The notes: generated from the sequence alone by a model not told the origin. DNA of 64,000 nt from JACJYM01 sp965230495 (GCA_965230495.1 OZ246004.1:62001-126000); one strand, 5' to 3'. Counted from the first letter of the stretch, positions 24,653 through 33,221 are shown. A program made the numbers and translations.

Positions 24653-25927
24653 ATGTCTAATTTCGTAAGGTATGATCTTTTAAGAACAATAAATATGAAA
24701 AAAATCTGGAAAAAGAAATCCCAAGAGGAAATCAAAAGCACTGTGTTTGAAGCTATAGAGAAGAATATTAATTACGATAAACAGGGTGTTCTTGGGGTTC
24801 CAGCTTCTTATTTAGATGATAAAGTTTTTAATCAGGATGCAGGTTTCTTAAAGGAAGCTCCATATATGTATGCTCTTGTAAATAATCCTAATCATATTGG
24901 ATGCCATACTCTGGGAAATTCGGAACCTTTTTTTGCTGGTACACATGCTATTGAAAAAGAACTATTGGATATATGTGCAGTAGATATTCTGAGAGGGGAA
25001 ATTGATCAACATGATGGATATGTGGCCTCCGGCGGTACAGAAGCTAATATTCAAGCCATTTGGATATATAGGAATTATTATAAACAGGAATATGAGGCAG
25101 AACAGGATGAAATAGCTATTATATGCAGTAAAGATAGCCATTACTCAATGGATAAAGCTTCAAATATATTATCACTGGATATATATAAATTTCCTATAGA
25201 GGAGTCTACCCGCGAGTTGAGTAGCAAATTGGTAGGGGAGGTTTTAAAGAGAGCAAAAGAGGATGGAAAAAAATATTTTATCGTTATATGCAATATGATG
25301 ACTACAATGTTTGGCTCAGTGGATAATGTAGATGCTCTAACCGAATCTTTGAGAGATCATTCGTGTATATTCAAATTACATGTGGATGGTGCATATGGAG
25401 GATTTTATTATCCATTCACGCATGAAGAGAGTCGTTTGACCTTTCAAAATTTAGATGTTAGCTCATTTACTCTTGATGCTCACAAAATGGCCCAGTCACC
25501 ATATGGTACAGGAATTTTTCTTATTAGAAAAGGATATATCCATTATGCTAATACCAAAGAAGCAAGTTATGTGGAAGGAGAAGATTATACATTGATAGGA
25601 AGCAGATCTGGTGCTAATGCCATCGCTGTTTGGATGATTTTGGTCAAAAATGGGCCTTATGGATGGCATGAAAAAATATTTATTCTACAAAAAAGGGCAG
25701 AATGGTTATGTAGACAACTTGAACAGTTAAAGATAGAATTCTATAGAAATTCAATGTCCAACATTATAACGATTAGAAGACAGTATGTCAAAGATGAAAT
25801 AGCGGGAAAGTTCGGTTTGGTACCCGATAATCATCTTGACCCAGAATGGTTTAAAATAGTTATTATGGAACATGTGTCGATAGAAAAACTAGCTTCATTG
25901 GTTGAAGAATTGAAGCGAAGTATGTAA
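24653..25927 (+). CDS. PLP-dependent group II decarboxylase family protein
   Basis: A fold-type I pyridoxal-phosphate enzyme of the group II amino-acid decarboxylase family (glutamate, tyrosine/aspartate or aromatic amino-acid decarboxylases). Visible motifs are SGGTEANIQA (cofactor phosphate contact), HVDGAYGG (Asp pairing with the PLP nitrogen) and DAHKMAQSPYGTG with the Schiff-base Lys at residue 278. Length of 424 (or 410) residues is nearer to the short MfnA/aspartate-decarboxylase-like members than to GadB. A second in-frame Met at 24695 precedes KKIWKKKSQEE and could be the true start; neither has a clear ribosome-binding site. It stands alone. The substrate is not assignable from sequence; decarboxylation to an amine or beta-alanine is the family expectation. 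Confidence 0.85.
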   Translation: MSNFVRYDLLRTINMKKIWKKKSQEEIKSTVFEAIEKNINYDKQGVLGVPASYLDDKVFNQDAGFLKEAPYMYALVNNPNHIGCHTLGNSEPFFAGTHAIEKELLDICAVDILRGEIDQHDGYVASGGTEANIQAIWIYRNYYKQEYEAEQDEIAIICSKDSHYSMDKASNILSLDIYKFPIEESTRELSSKLVGEVLKRAKEDGKKYFIVICNMMTTMFGSVDNVDALTESLRDHSCIFKLHVDGAYGGFYYPFTHEESRLTFQNLDVSSFTLDAHKMAQSPYGTGIFLIRKGYIHYANTKEASYVEGEDYTLIGSRSGANAIAVWMILVKNGPYGWHEKIFILQKRAEWLCRQLEQLKIEFYRNSMSNIITIRRQYVKDEIAGKFGLVPDNHLDPEWFKIVIMEHVSIEKLASLVEELKRSM

Positions 25928-26166
25928 TATGAAGTTAATTTCAACATTAAGAATGATATCTTCGGTTAATGTGTAATTTAATAGAAGTGTTAACCGTAAT
26001 TTAACTTACGGACTTGAAAATGGAAATTACATTAGAATATTGGAATGAATTGTCTAAATAAACCGTCCTGATTAATGGGGAAATACACGGTAGCAATTGG
26101 AATGGTAACACTTGTTTTGATTTTTGTTACTATGATCAAAATAAGTCTCTAACAGCAGAAACGGAT

Positions 26167-26682
26167 ATGAATAACTATATTAAAAAAAGTAAAATACATT
26201 TGATATTTGGACGGCAGGGAGCGGGAAAATCGACTTATTCAAAGACATTGGCAAAGGAAGTCAACGGAATACACTTGTCTATAGATGACTGGATGGTTAA
26301 ATTATTTGGACAAGATTTACCTAAGTCTATGAATATAAAATGGATATTTGAAAGAGTCGAAAGATGTGAAAAGAAAATATGGGAGATCACAAAAGACGTA
26401 TCGAACTGTGGCTGCAGCGTTATTCTTGATCTTGGGTTTATAAAGTATTCCAAGAGAAAGGAGATTATGGGTTTAATTGAACAACTCGGAAGAGAATATC
26501 AAATTCATTACATAACTGCTCCATACGAAATAAGAAAAAATAGAGTTTTACAACGAAATATAGAGAAAGGCGATACATTCTCCTTTGAAGTGACATCTGG
26601 AATGTTTGATTTTATGGAAAAAGAATTTCAATCTTTAGCAGATAAAGAACTTGAAAATGCTATTGTTATAGAAACAAAGTAG
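26167..26682 (+). CDS. P-loop kinase-like ATPase (AAA_33/zeta-toxin-like fold)
   Basis: 171 residues. Residues 10-23 carry a Walker A motif GRQGAGKST preceded by a hydrophobic strand. An acidic SIDDWM segment near residue 38 fits the substrate-binding acid of small-molecule or nucleotide kinases, and VILDLGF near residue 85 is the next beta-strand. A basic lid-like region with RKNRVLQRN follows (about 123-131). The architecture fits small single-domain kinases sometimes annotated as ATP-binding protein or chloramphenicol phosphotransferase-like. No antitoxin-like partner is adjacent, so a toxin role is not supported. It is preceded by a 240-base gap and followed by a terminator belonging to the opposite strand. 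Confidence 0.75.
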   Translation: MNNYIKKSKIHLIFGRQGAGKSTYSKTLAKEVNGIHLSIDDWMVKLFGQDLPKSMNIKWIFERVERCEKKIWEITKDVSNCGCSVILDLGFIKYSKRKEIMGLIEQLGREYQIHYITAPYEIRKNRVLQRNIEKGDTFSFEVTSGMFDFMEKEFQSLADKELENAIVIETK

Positions 26683-26707
26683 GCTAAATATTGGAATTTA
26701 GAATATT

Positions 26708-26740
26708 AAAAAAGCAGTTAACGAATTAACGCTAACTGCT
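26708..26740 (-). terminator. Terminator of the minus-strand lipoprotein gene
   Basis: Stem AGCAGTTA / TAACTGCT (26713-26720 with 26733-26740), 12-base loop. On the minus strand it is followed by six T. An A-run on its other side gives a partial plus-strand U-tract too only if read in reverse, so it serves the minus gene best. Confidence 0.7.
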
Positions 26741-26767
26741 CAAAAAAAATATTACTCTTCTAAAATT

Positions 26768-27511
26768 TTACTTCGTAGGCATTGTAGCAAAGTAAGTTTC
26801 TACATCTAAGTTTTTAGCAAACTCTTGATATTCTTTTGTTCCGAAAATGGGTTGAGCAGCGGCTTGAAATTTTTCTGCATTCTCCCAGACAATTATTACA
26901 GCTTGAGTGTTTTCTGCCAAACTTGGTACACCTTGATCATTAAGTTTGTACACTTTAAACTCTCTGGCAAATTTGTAACCATCATAGTTATTTAAAGAGT
27001 TGAAAAACACTTCGCGTTTTTCACTAAATGCATCAGCTGTTTTTCCTTTTCTGATAGCAAATTCAACGACCATGCCTTCTTTTTTGATTGTTTCAAAATC
27101 AAACGGTTTACCATCAATTGTTTGCAAAAGTGCATATGCCAACGGGTTGAAGCTGGAAAAATAATCCCTAGCAACTTTCTGTGGTAATAGTCGGGCAGCA
27201 GTTTCACCAAAACCTTCCAATGAGTTCCAATGAGTCATTCCAATTAATATGTTGTCAAGATTTAAATCAGGAACTACAGTAAAAAAAGGCTTCCATTTTC
27301 CTTCGTTTAATGTTGCATCCTCTTTTCCAAGAACTTCGACAAATTTTTCTCTTGTATCTAAAAAAGTTTGGTGTTGACCTTCTTTAGACTGATTAATTGC
27401 TAACTCGTACATAAATTTTGATTTTTCGATTTTAGAATTATTGACATTTTTTTGTGCATTACAACTTGCCATTAATAGGAGATATGTAAATGCTAATAAA
27501 AAATTATTCAT
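26768..27511 (-). CDS. Lipoprotein with two ferredoxin-like (ABM-like) halves
   Basis: 247 residues. The N-terminus MNNFLLAFTYLLLMASCNAQ is a lipoprotein signal with the acylated Cys at residue 17. The mature protein appears to be two similar alpha+beta halves (about 33-125 and 145-245), each starting with a strand such as FMYELAI or MVVEFAI and containing a helix and a hydrophobic strand. This resembles dimeric alpha-beta barrel proteins (antibiotic biosynthesis monooxygenase-like), but catalytic residues cannot be identified. It is transcribed divergently from an HxlR-type regulator 120 bases away, whose candidate operator lies between them, so it is probably a target of that regulator. Function unknown; stress or quinone-related chemistry would be a guess from the regulator family. 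Confidence 0.7.
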   Translation of the reverse strand: MNNFLLAFTYLLLMASCNAQKNVNNSKIEKSKFMYELAINQSKEGQHQTFLDTREKFVEVLGKEDATLNEGKWKPFFTVVPDLNLDNILIGMTHWNSLEGFGETAARLLPQKVARDYFSSFNPLAYALLQTIDGKPFDFETIKKEGMVVEFAIRKGKTADAFSEKREVFFNSLNNYDGYKFAREFKVYKLNDQGVPSLAENTQAVIIVWENAEKFQAAAQPIFGTKEYQEFAKNLDVETYFATMPTK

Positions 27512-27563
27512 GATATTTTACTTTTAATAGTTAGGTTGCAAATGTCGTGATTAGTATTTATCT

Positions 27564-27598
27564 TTACAAGTAGTTACAATTTTGTAATATAGTTACAA
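27564..27598. promoter_or_regulatory. Candidate HxlR operator: repeated TTACAA half-sites
   Basis: TTACAA occurs at 27564, 27574 and 27593, and the inverted TTGTAA at 27582. The pair 27574-27587 is an inverted repeat with a 2-base centre. Half-site spacing of 10 and 19 bases is near one and two helical turns. The cluster lies between the divergent lipoprotein and HxlR genes. Confidence 0.5.
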
Positions 27599-27631
27599 AA
27601 AGTAAACTAAAATTGATAATCAGTTGATTAT

Positions 27632-28003
27632 ATGAATAAAGAATTGTCTCAGGAAGAAAAATTGTTTCGATTTGAACAGATTTTTAAGAGTCTTAATGAA
27701 TGTCCGGTTACTATTACCTTAAATGTTATTGGTGGTAAATGGAAACCGGCAATTTTGTATTTGATAGATATGGGGATTAATAGATTTGGTGAAATGCATA
27801 GGCGACTACCTTCCATTAGTAAGCGAATGTTAACGAATCATTTGCGTGAATTGGAAACTGATGGCATTGTTAATAGAAAGGTCTTCGCGGAAGTTCCGCC
27901 AAGGGTGATTTACAGTCTAACAGAAATGGGGAAGACCTTAGAGCCAATTTTTTTGGCCATGGAGGATTGGGGTCTTAAATATGGGAAACATACGGAGAAA
28001 TAG
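27632..28003 (+). CDS. HxlR-family winged-helix regulator
   Basis: 123 residues, the usual length for HxlR-type DNA-binding proteins. The family core is clear: a conserved Cys in NECPVTITLNVIGGKW (Cys24), the RFGEMHRRLPSISKRMLTNH recognition region and the REL..DGIVNRKVF wing followed by PPRVIYSLT. Related regulators (for example YodB in Bacillus) use that N-terminal Cys to sense electrophiles or quinones. The gene is divergent from an alpha-beta-barrel lipoprotein, with candidate operators in the gap, and is followed 142 bases later by an AraC-type regulator. It probably represses the lipoprotein gene and itself; redox sensing is inference from the Cys. Confidence 0.9.
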   Translation: MNKELSQEEKLFRFEQIFKSLNECPVTITLNVIGGKWKPAILYLIDMGINRFGEMHRRLPSISKRMLTNHLRELETDGIVNRKVFAEVPPRVIYSLTEMGKTLEPIFLAMEDWGLKYGKHTEK

Positions 28004-28062
28004 CATGGACTAATCGAATTTCAAGCTCGTTTACATCACATAAAGCTTTTTTAGGACTAACC

Positions 28063-28075
28063 CTTACTTAGTAAG
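28063..28075. promoter_or_regulatory. Inverted repeat upstream of the AraC gene
   Basis: CTTACT-T-AGTAAG is a perfect inverted repeat about 70 bases upstream of the AraC start, extended on one side by GTAA. It may be an operator; no regulator can be assigned. Confidence 0.3.
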
Positions 28076-28145
28076 TAAATTAGGGCATTAATAAAAGAAA
28101 TAATACTAATCTATAGTTAAACATAATATTGGTTTATTTTAAACG

Positions 28146-29066
28146 ATGAAGAACTTCAAAACATTACAGGACTATTGCCATGCAATTGGCATTTCGCCTC
28201 CAAAATATGAGCATTTTGATATCCGCAGTTTTGAAGAAAACATGTCCTCTGTTATACATCAAATGCCTCCTTTTCGGCATTCCTTTTATGCGATTGCCAT
28301 CAAAAGTGGAGGAAAGGGAAAAGCGATTTCTAGCCATTTTACCAATTTTCCTGAGGGTTCGGTAATATTTTTTAATTCCCCCTTTCAAATATTGTCATGG
28401 GATATTGCACCAAATTGGGAAGGATATTATATAATGATTACACATGAGTTTTTGAGCAGATCAGTTTTGTTCAATGATTTCTTAGATCAATTTCCTTTCT
28501 TAAAAATAGAATCAGCTATACCTTTTAGTGTCGACGAGAAAGCAACAAAAGAGATCCTAGAGGTTTTTGCCAAAATTTATGAGGAATATCATGGTTCACT
28601 GAATGATAAATTCGAATTAATTAATGCGTATGTGTTTCTTCTTTTAAATCAGGTTAGACGATTTTTCAATCAACAAGTACACGAAAATGTGGCTGCAAGG
28701 GCTATTCGATCAGCAGACGTCAAATTGCTTAGTAGATACCACAAACTCATAGAACTTCACTTTAGAAAAGAGATTGCTGTGGAGTCTGGTAGGAATTTGC
28801 ATTCTCCCACTTTTTATGCAGATTTACTTAGTGTTCATCCGAATCATTTGAACGCTGTGGTAAAAGGCATTACGGGCAAAACCGCTTTGCAGCATATCCA
28901 CTTTTATTTACTTCATCAGGCCAAATCATATTTAACCCAATCTGATCTGAGTATCAAGGAGATTGCTTATGAACTCCAATTTGACTCTCCTAATAACTTC
29001 AACAACTTTTTTAAAAAATATTCAAAAATAACACCTGGAGCTTACAGGAAGGATGCTCACCTTTGA
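28146..29066 (+). CDS. AraC-family transcriptional regulator
   Basis: 306 residues. The C-terminal 100 residues hold two helix-turn-helix units: one around YADLLSVHPNHLNAVVKGITGK (about 222-244) and the second around IKEIAYELQFDSPNNFNNFFKK (about 273-294), followed by the family ending TPGAYRK. The N-terminal about 160 residues are a cupin-like sensor domain with a PPFRHSFYAIAI strand pair, the type found in Bacteroidota AraC proteins that respond to small molecules. It is followed 81 bases later by a SnoaL-like gene and then a hydrolase gene on the same strand. It probably controls them; the ligand is unknown. Confidence 0.88.
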   Translation: MKNFKTLQDYCHAIGISPPKYEHFDIRSFEENMSSVIHQMPPFRHSFYAIAIKSGGKGKAISSHFTNFPEGSVIFFNSPFQILSWDIAPNWEGYYIMITHEFLSRSVLFNDFLDQFPFLKIESAIPFSVDEKATKEILEVFAKIYEEYHGSLNDKFELINAYVFLLLNQVRRFFNQQVHENVAARAIRSADVKLLSRYHKLIELHFRKEIAVESGRNLHSPTFYADLLSVHPNHLNAVVKGITGKTALQHIHFYLLHQAKSYLTQSDLSIKEIAYELQFDSPNNFNNFFKKYSKITPGAYRKDAHL

Positions 29067-29147
29067 AATTCATACTTCTCCATTTGATTTCATAAATAGG
29101 TAAACTGATAAGTGCTCTACCTTTGGCTTATCAAAGAAAAAATCTTT

Positions 29148-30083
29148 ATGAAGAAACTAATTATTGGCCTTTTTGGTCTTTTTACAATGAATTTGAGTGG
29201 ACAAGAAATGAATAATATTCAAGGAATCGTAGAAAGTTTATTTATCGCTACAGATCAAAAGGATTGGAATCGTGTGGAACAGTGTTTTTCTCCTGAAGTA
29301 GTGTTAGATTATTCATCAATGACGGGACAACCTCCTGCGGTGATAACACCACAACAAATTGTGCAAAGTTGGAAATCTATTCTCCCCGGTTTCGAACATA
29401 CTCACCATCAATTGGGAAATTTTATGATAGAGGACAAGGGAGAAACGGCAACAGTATTTTGTTATGGCACAGCAAGTCATTATTTAGAAAATCAAAATGA
29501 GAACATTTGGATGGTGATAGGTACTTATGATTTTGAATTAATGAGGACGAAATCTGAATGGCGGATAACCAAGATGAGATTTAATTACAAATTTCAATCC
29601 GGCAATTTAAGTTTACCTGAGTTGGCAATAAACAAGCTGGCAAATAAGAAACCAGAACTATCCACAGGAGAAAAGAATAAAGAAGTGGTACGACAATTTT
29701 TTAAAACGATAGAAGACGGAGATGTTGATAAATTAGTAAACATGTTCGCAAAAGAAGGTGTACATGTAAATCCTTATCATTCAGGAATTTTTCCTACGGG
29801 AGCGAAAGGTAGGGAGGAGATTCGGACTTATTGGGAACCTGTTTTTCCAAGCTTTGACGGAATGGAATTCTTAATTGAAGAACTTTATTCAATGGAAAAC
29901 CCAAATATGATCTACGTCAAATACAAGGGTATTATAAAACTTAAAAATAATGAGGGCTACTATAGAAACAATTATTATTCTACATTCAAGTTTAATGAAG
30001 ATGGAGAGATTAATGAATATGTAGAAATATTCAATCCTGTAGTTGCCGCTCGAGGTTTTGGATTATTAAATAAGATAAAATAA
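29148..30083 (+). CDS. Secreted protein with two SnoaL/NTF2-like domains
   Basis: I choose the ATG at 29148 over a GTG 36 bases earlier because it begins a clear signal peptide (KKLIIGLFGLFTMNLSGQ). The mature protein contains two NTF2-like cone folds in tandem. The first (about 20-165) has the SnoaL-like pattern DQKDWNRVEQCFSPEVVLDY. The second (about 180-310) has EVVRQFFKTIEDGDVDKLVN. This superfamily includes polyketide cyclases, isomerases and many ligand-binding proteins. Two domains in one secreted chain is unusual but known. Its stop is 4 bases from the start of the Cys-nucleophile hydrolase gene, so the two are translated from one message and may act on the same compound in the periplasm. 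Confidence 0.8.
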   Translation: MKKLIIGLFGLFTMNLSGQEMNNIQGIVESLFIATDQKDWNRVEQCFSPEVVLDYSSMTGQPPAVITPQQIVQSWKSILPGFEHTHHQLGNFMIEDKGETATVFCYGTASHYLENQNENIWMVIGTYDFELMRTKSEWRITKMRFNYKFQSGNLSLPELAINKLANKKPELSTGEKNKEVVRQFFKTIEDGDVDKLVNMFAKEGVHVNPYHSGIFPTGAKGREEIRTYWEPVFPSFDGMEFLIEELYSMENPNMIYVKYKGIIKLKNNEGYYRNNYYSTFKFNEDGEINEYVEIFNPVVAARGFGLLNKIK

Positions 30084-30087
30084 TTAA

Positions 30088-31080
30088 ATGAAGATTATAC
30101 ATGGAATAGCAGTCCTTTTAATGATGTCTAGTTGCTATCAAAACAATTCAGTAACTACAAATCAAATTAATGTGAAAAAAGTAAATTTTGGAAGTGAGGG
30201 TCTAAACTTGGTGGGTAATTTGTATCTCCCAAAGAATCAAGAAGAAGGAAAAAAGTATCCCGCAGTTATTGTGTCAGGAAGCTGGACGACTGTGAAAGAA
30301 CAAATGGCAGGATTGTATGCTCAAAAATTGGCGGATAACGGTTTTGTTACTTTGGCCTTCGATTTTAGAAATTTTGGAGAAAGTGAAGGGGAACCACGCT
30401 TTTATGAAAGTCCTAATCTTAAAAGAGAAGATATTAAAAATGCGGTAACATACCTTAAAGGTTTAGAAGAGGTCGATGGTGATAAAATTGGAGCATTTGG
30501 TGTATGTGCAGGGGCTATGTATACTCTTATGGCTGCATCAGAAGACAACAAAATTAAATCTGTAGTTACTGCTGCGTCTTGGTTGCATGATGCCGAAGCA
30601 GTTAAATTATTTTATGGAGGAGAAGAAGGAGTGCAGGCGAAAATTATGGCTGCACAAAACGCAAAATCTAACTATGCTGAAAATGGAGTTGTAGATTACA
30701 TTCCTACGATTTCAACAGAGGATCAAGGAGCAGCTATGTTTGGTCCGTATGATTATTATCTTAACACCGAAAGGGGTGCTATCAAGGAATGGAGTGCTGA
30801 TAAGTTTGCTGTGATGTCATGGGAAGATTGGCTTACAACAGATCCTATGCCTACAGCTAAAAGTATCAATTGCCCTATTCTGATGATACACTCGGATGGA
30901 GCTGTTTTGCCACAATACACTAAGAGGTATTATGAAAACATAACGAGCACGGATAAAAAGTTACATTGGATGGAAACAGAGCTTGAGTCACCATTCCATC
31001 AGTTTAACTACTATGATCAGGATCAAGAGGTGGCCGAAGTGGTTAAGGAAGCCGAAAAATGGTTTAAGAATAAAATGTAG
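30088..31080 (+). CDS. Alpha/beta-hydrolase lipoprotein with Cys nucleophile (DLH/YcjY-like)
   Basis: 330 residues; a lipoprotein signal ends MMSSC (Cys16). The fold is an alpha/beta hydrolase: early strands KYPAVIVSGS and VTLAFDFRNFGESEG, then the nucleophile elbow FGVCAGA with Cys140 in place of Ser, as in dienelactone-hydrolase-like and YcjY-type proteins. The acid is probably the Asp in MIHSDGAVLP, and the His the one in SPFHQFN near the C-terminus. It is anchored at an envelope membrane. Four bases separate it from the SnoaL-like gene, both downstream of an AraC regulator, which suggests a small periplasmic system for modifying an organic compound. The substrate is unknown. Confidence 0.85.
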   Translation: MKIIHGIAVLLMMSSCYQNNSVTTNQINVKKVNFGSEGLNLVGNLYLPKNQEEGKKYPAVIVSGSWTTVKEQMAGLYAQKLADNGFVTLAFDFRNFGESEGEPRFYESPNLKREDIKNAVTYLKGLEEVDGDKIGAFGVCAGAMYTLMAASEDNKIKSVVTAASWLHDAEAVKLFYGGEEGVQAKIMAAQNAKSNYAENGVVDYIPTISTEDQGAAMFGPYDYYLNTERGAIKEWSADKFAVMSWEDWLTTDPMPTAKSINCPILMIHSDGAVLPQYTKRYYENITSTDKKLHWMETELESPFHQFNYYDQDQEVAEVVKEAEKWFKNKM

Positions 31081-31097
31081 GTTAAACAAAACGAATA

Positions 31098-31132
31098 AAG
31101 GTGATGTAGTAACTATATTACATCACCTTTTT
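31098..31132 (+). terminator. Terminator of the AraC/SnoaL/hydrolase group
   Basis: Perfect 11-bp stem AAGGTGATGTA / TACATCACCTT (31098-31108 with 31119-31129), 10-base loop, then further T residues, 18 bases after the hydrolase stop. Confidence 0.88.
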
Positions 31133-31279
31133 AGGTTTTCAGGATAGGTAAATAACTATGTAATTTGATGCTTAACTGGTTCCCCGTACTTCTGGCACAC
31201 TCATTTTACGATTGAGTATTTGTTGTTGAGAACACAAACTCTTGTATATAGGCATTAAATCATATTGCTAGTGATGAAA

Positions 31280-32260
31280 TTATGATAGCTGCCCAATAAC
31301 CTGTTCTTCTGCTAGGCGATAAACTTCTGACCACTCAGGAACTTCTAGTGTAGGTGGTGCAGCACTAACCATTGTGTACGTTGAGTCAGGTGACGACAAA
31401 TCTTTAAACTCTCCGTACCAATGTTGAGGATTTTGATAAATAGCTTTACTAAGAACGGCTTGATAGTTCTTCATTGAATGACGACAAACGGGATGAGGAA
31501 CCCAGGCATCTTTTACATAAAAGGATATCAAGAAATTCATTCCTACGTGAGCATAACCTAATATTTCAGGGGGAAGACTAGGTACATAGTCATAGTAGTT
31601 TGTTATTCTAAAAGTTCTGCTCTCTAGATCAAATTTCTTCTGGTATGTAGCCTGCCATGTTTCGCCTCCAACTCTTGGACTGGCAAAATTGTAGTTATAA
31701 ACGTTTATATTTGGTAAAGATGCTACCAAATCCAAAGCCAATAAAGAACATAGTGCCGACCCTAAACTATGGCCTGTTACAATAATGTCTGTGATAGAGG
31801 ATCCTGTGTCACTCAATATGTTGAAGATTTGTTGTTGCATTGTTCTACTCATCGAACCTCCTTTGGAAGCATAAATGCTATTGAACCCTGAGGCCACTCC
31901 AACATTATCAGGAAAAGGAACCTTTGGTTCGAATGGTTTAAAATTTACTTTTGTAGCCCATAAATCCTCATATGCATCAAGCATGGAGCTAGTTCCTCGA
32001 ATGGCTATAATTAAAACGCTGGGATTTATAGTTGATCGAAACACTAGACCAAATTTTTCTTCTTCCGCGAATGCATGGAAATATGTGTCCCAACCTGTAA
32101 AACGTGCGACAGCTATATATCCCGTTGGAGTAGTGAAGGTCCCTTTGGTGTAGTCGTCATAGGCGGCTAATACTCCTTGCATACAAGATGAAGTGATCAT
32201 TGGAGAAAGGCGTGGATTGGTAAATTCTATTCCATTTTGAACTAAGAGTATATTATCCAT
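31280..32260 (-). CDS. Class 3 lipase family protein
   Basis: 326 residues with the Lipase_3 fold. The strand LIIAIRGTSS (about 83-92) supplies the oxyanion region. The nucleophile elbow is GHSLGSA with Ser165. The probable acid is Asp224 in YYDYVPSLP, and the His is likely His261 in CRHSMKNY. Family members hydrolyse triacylglycerols or phospholipids. No signal peptide or lipobox is visible at the N-terminus (MDNILLVQNGIEF), so it is either cytoplasmic or exported by another route, which is unusual for a lipase. The gene stands alone between a plus-strand terminator and a 290-base gap with no other recognisable content. Confidence 0.87.
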   Translation of the reverse strand: MDNILLVQNGIEFTNPRLSPMITSSCMQGVLAAYDDYTKGTFTTPTGYIAVARFTGWDTYFHAFAEEEKFGLVFRSTINPSVLIIAIRGTSSMLDAYEDLWATKVNFKPFEPKVPFPDNVGVASGFNSIYASKGGSMSRTMQQQIFNILSDTGSSITDIIVTGHSLGSALCSLLALDLVASLPNINVYNYNFASPRVGGETWQATYQKKFDLESRTFRITNYYDYVPSLPPEILGYAHVGMNFLISFYVKDAWVPHPVCRHSMKNYQAVLSKAIYQNPQHWYGEFKDLSSPDSTYTMVSAAPPTLEVPEWSEVYRLAEEQVIGQLS

Positions 32261-32552
32261 TTTATTTGGTTTTAATAAGTGAATTAATACTGTAATTTTA
32301 AGAACATTTTTAAGGTAGATATACTGTACAAATACCTGTTTTGTCCGTTATTCGTTTGTTTAGCCTTCATTGTGATTTACATCTGCGATAATCTAGTGGG
32401 CTTAGCTAAAACAGCTTAAGTAATTGGAAATTATTATACCATTTTAAGCATTTTTCGAGAGATAACAATAGGGATATATCGTTCTCTTCAATAATACTGG
32501 CACTACTCAATGATGGTTAATTCATGTAGAAGTTAAGATTCTGGAGGCATGA

Positions 32553-33119
32553 TTAATCCAACAGTTGCATCAGATATTCAATTGCATTTAAATAGTCTTC
32601 TTTGTCCTTTTTAAATTTTGCTTGTTGACTGAGACCTGTCATATAAGTAATCATGATGGAAGCCAATGTTGTGGCTCTGGTTGTATTTAAATCACCATTT
32701 AGTAAATAGGTGGTAATAGTTTCTTGTATGAAGTTATAATGTTCAATCAATCTATCTTGAACAAACTTTTGGGTACCTGAAAACTCGGAACAAGTATTAG
32801 CGATAAAACATCCTTTGTGTTTATCATCTGCTAATAGTTCATTTAAGTTAAATAAGAGTAATTTTCTTATCCCGATTTTTACATCTGGTTCAGAGTTTAA
32901 CATCTGTTCCAAAAACTCTGTTCTGGAATTTTTATAGAATTCAAGAGCTTCTTCAAACAATGCTTGTTTACTTCGAAAGGTAGCATAAAAACTACCTTTT
33001 CCTATGCCAAGGTGGGATGTAAGATCATTCAGGGAGGTGGCAGAATACCCCTTTTCCCAAAATAGCTCCATAGCTTTTTGGAGCACTTCTTCTTTACTAA
33101 ATGATTTAACTCTTGGCAT
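32553..33119 (-). CDS. TetR/AcrR-family repressor
   Basis: I place the start at the ATG at 33119 (MPRVKSFSKEEVLQ) rather than a TTG 12 bases upstream, because TetR proteins normally begin a few residues before the first helix. That gives 188 residues. The N-terminal helix-turn-helix is clear (about 25-50: YSATSLNDLTSHLGIGKGSFY.TF). The C-terminal ligand domain contains a CFIANTC segment as in other Bacteroidota and proteobacterial TetR members that pair with SDR enzymes. It is divergent from an SDR gene, with two strong palindromes in the gap, so it very probably represses that gene and itself. The inducer is unknown. Confidence 0.92.
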   Translation of the reverse strand: MPRVKSFSKEEVLQKAMELFWEKGYSATSLNDLTSHLGIGKGSFYATFRSKQALFEEALEFYKNSRTEFLEQMLNSEPDVKIGIRKLLLFNLNELLADDKHKGCFIANTCSEFSGTQKFVQDRLIEHYNFIQETITTYLLNGDLNTTRATTLASIMITYMTGLSQQAKFKKDKEDYLNAIEYLMQLLD

Positions 33120-33150
33120 ATGATTAAACAAAAATATAAAAAAAATATAT

Positions 33151-33174
33151 TTTTTGTACCGATTGGTACAAAAA
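33151..33174. promoter_or_regulatory. TetR operator 1
   Basis: Perfect inverted repeat TTTTTGTACC / GGTACAAAAA around a 4-base centre GATT. It lies 32 bases from the TetR start, in the divergent gap. Confidence 0.8.
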
Positions 33175-33187
33175 GAGTTTATATTTG
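33153..33187 (+). promoter_or_regulatory. Promoter of the SDR gene, overlapped by both operators
   Basis: TATATTTG (33180-33187) is an exact TAnnTTTG -7 element. TTTG at 33153-33156 is 23 bases upstream as the -33 element. Operator 1 covers the -33 and operator 2 covers the -7 element, so bound repressor would block polymerase. Confidence 0.6.
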
Positions 33188-33203
33188 TACCGATTAGTAC
33201 AAA
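33184..33203. promoter_or_regulatory. TetR operator 2
   Basis: Inverted repeat TTTGTAC / GTACAAA around CGATTA. It shares the core GTACCGATTNGTAC with operator 1, and the two centres are 31 bases apart, about three helical turns. Confidence 0.8.
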
Positions 33204-33221
33204 ATAAAAATTTTAAAAGTA

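Noticed and set aside
25994..26011. CCGTAA / TTACGG hairpin
   Set aside because: Six-base stem without U-tract and far from gene ends; could be chance in AT-rich sequence.
26167..26682. P-loop protein as a zeta-type toxin
   Set aside because: No antitoxin-sized neighbour gene, and the Walker motif alone fits many small kinases.
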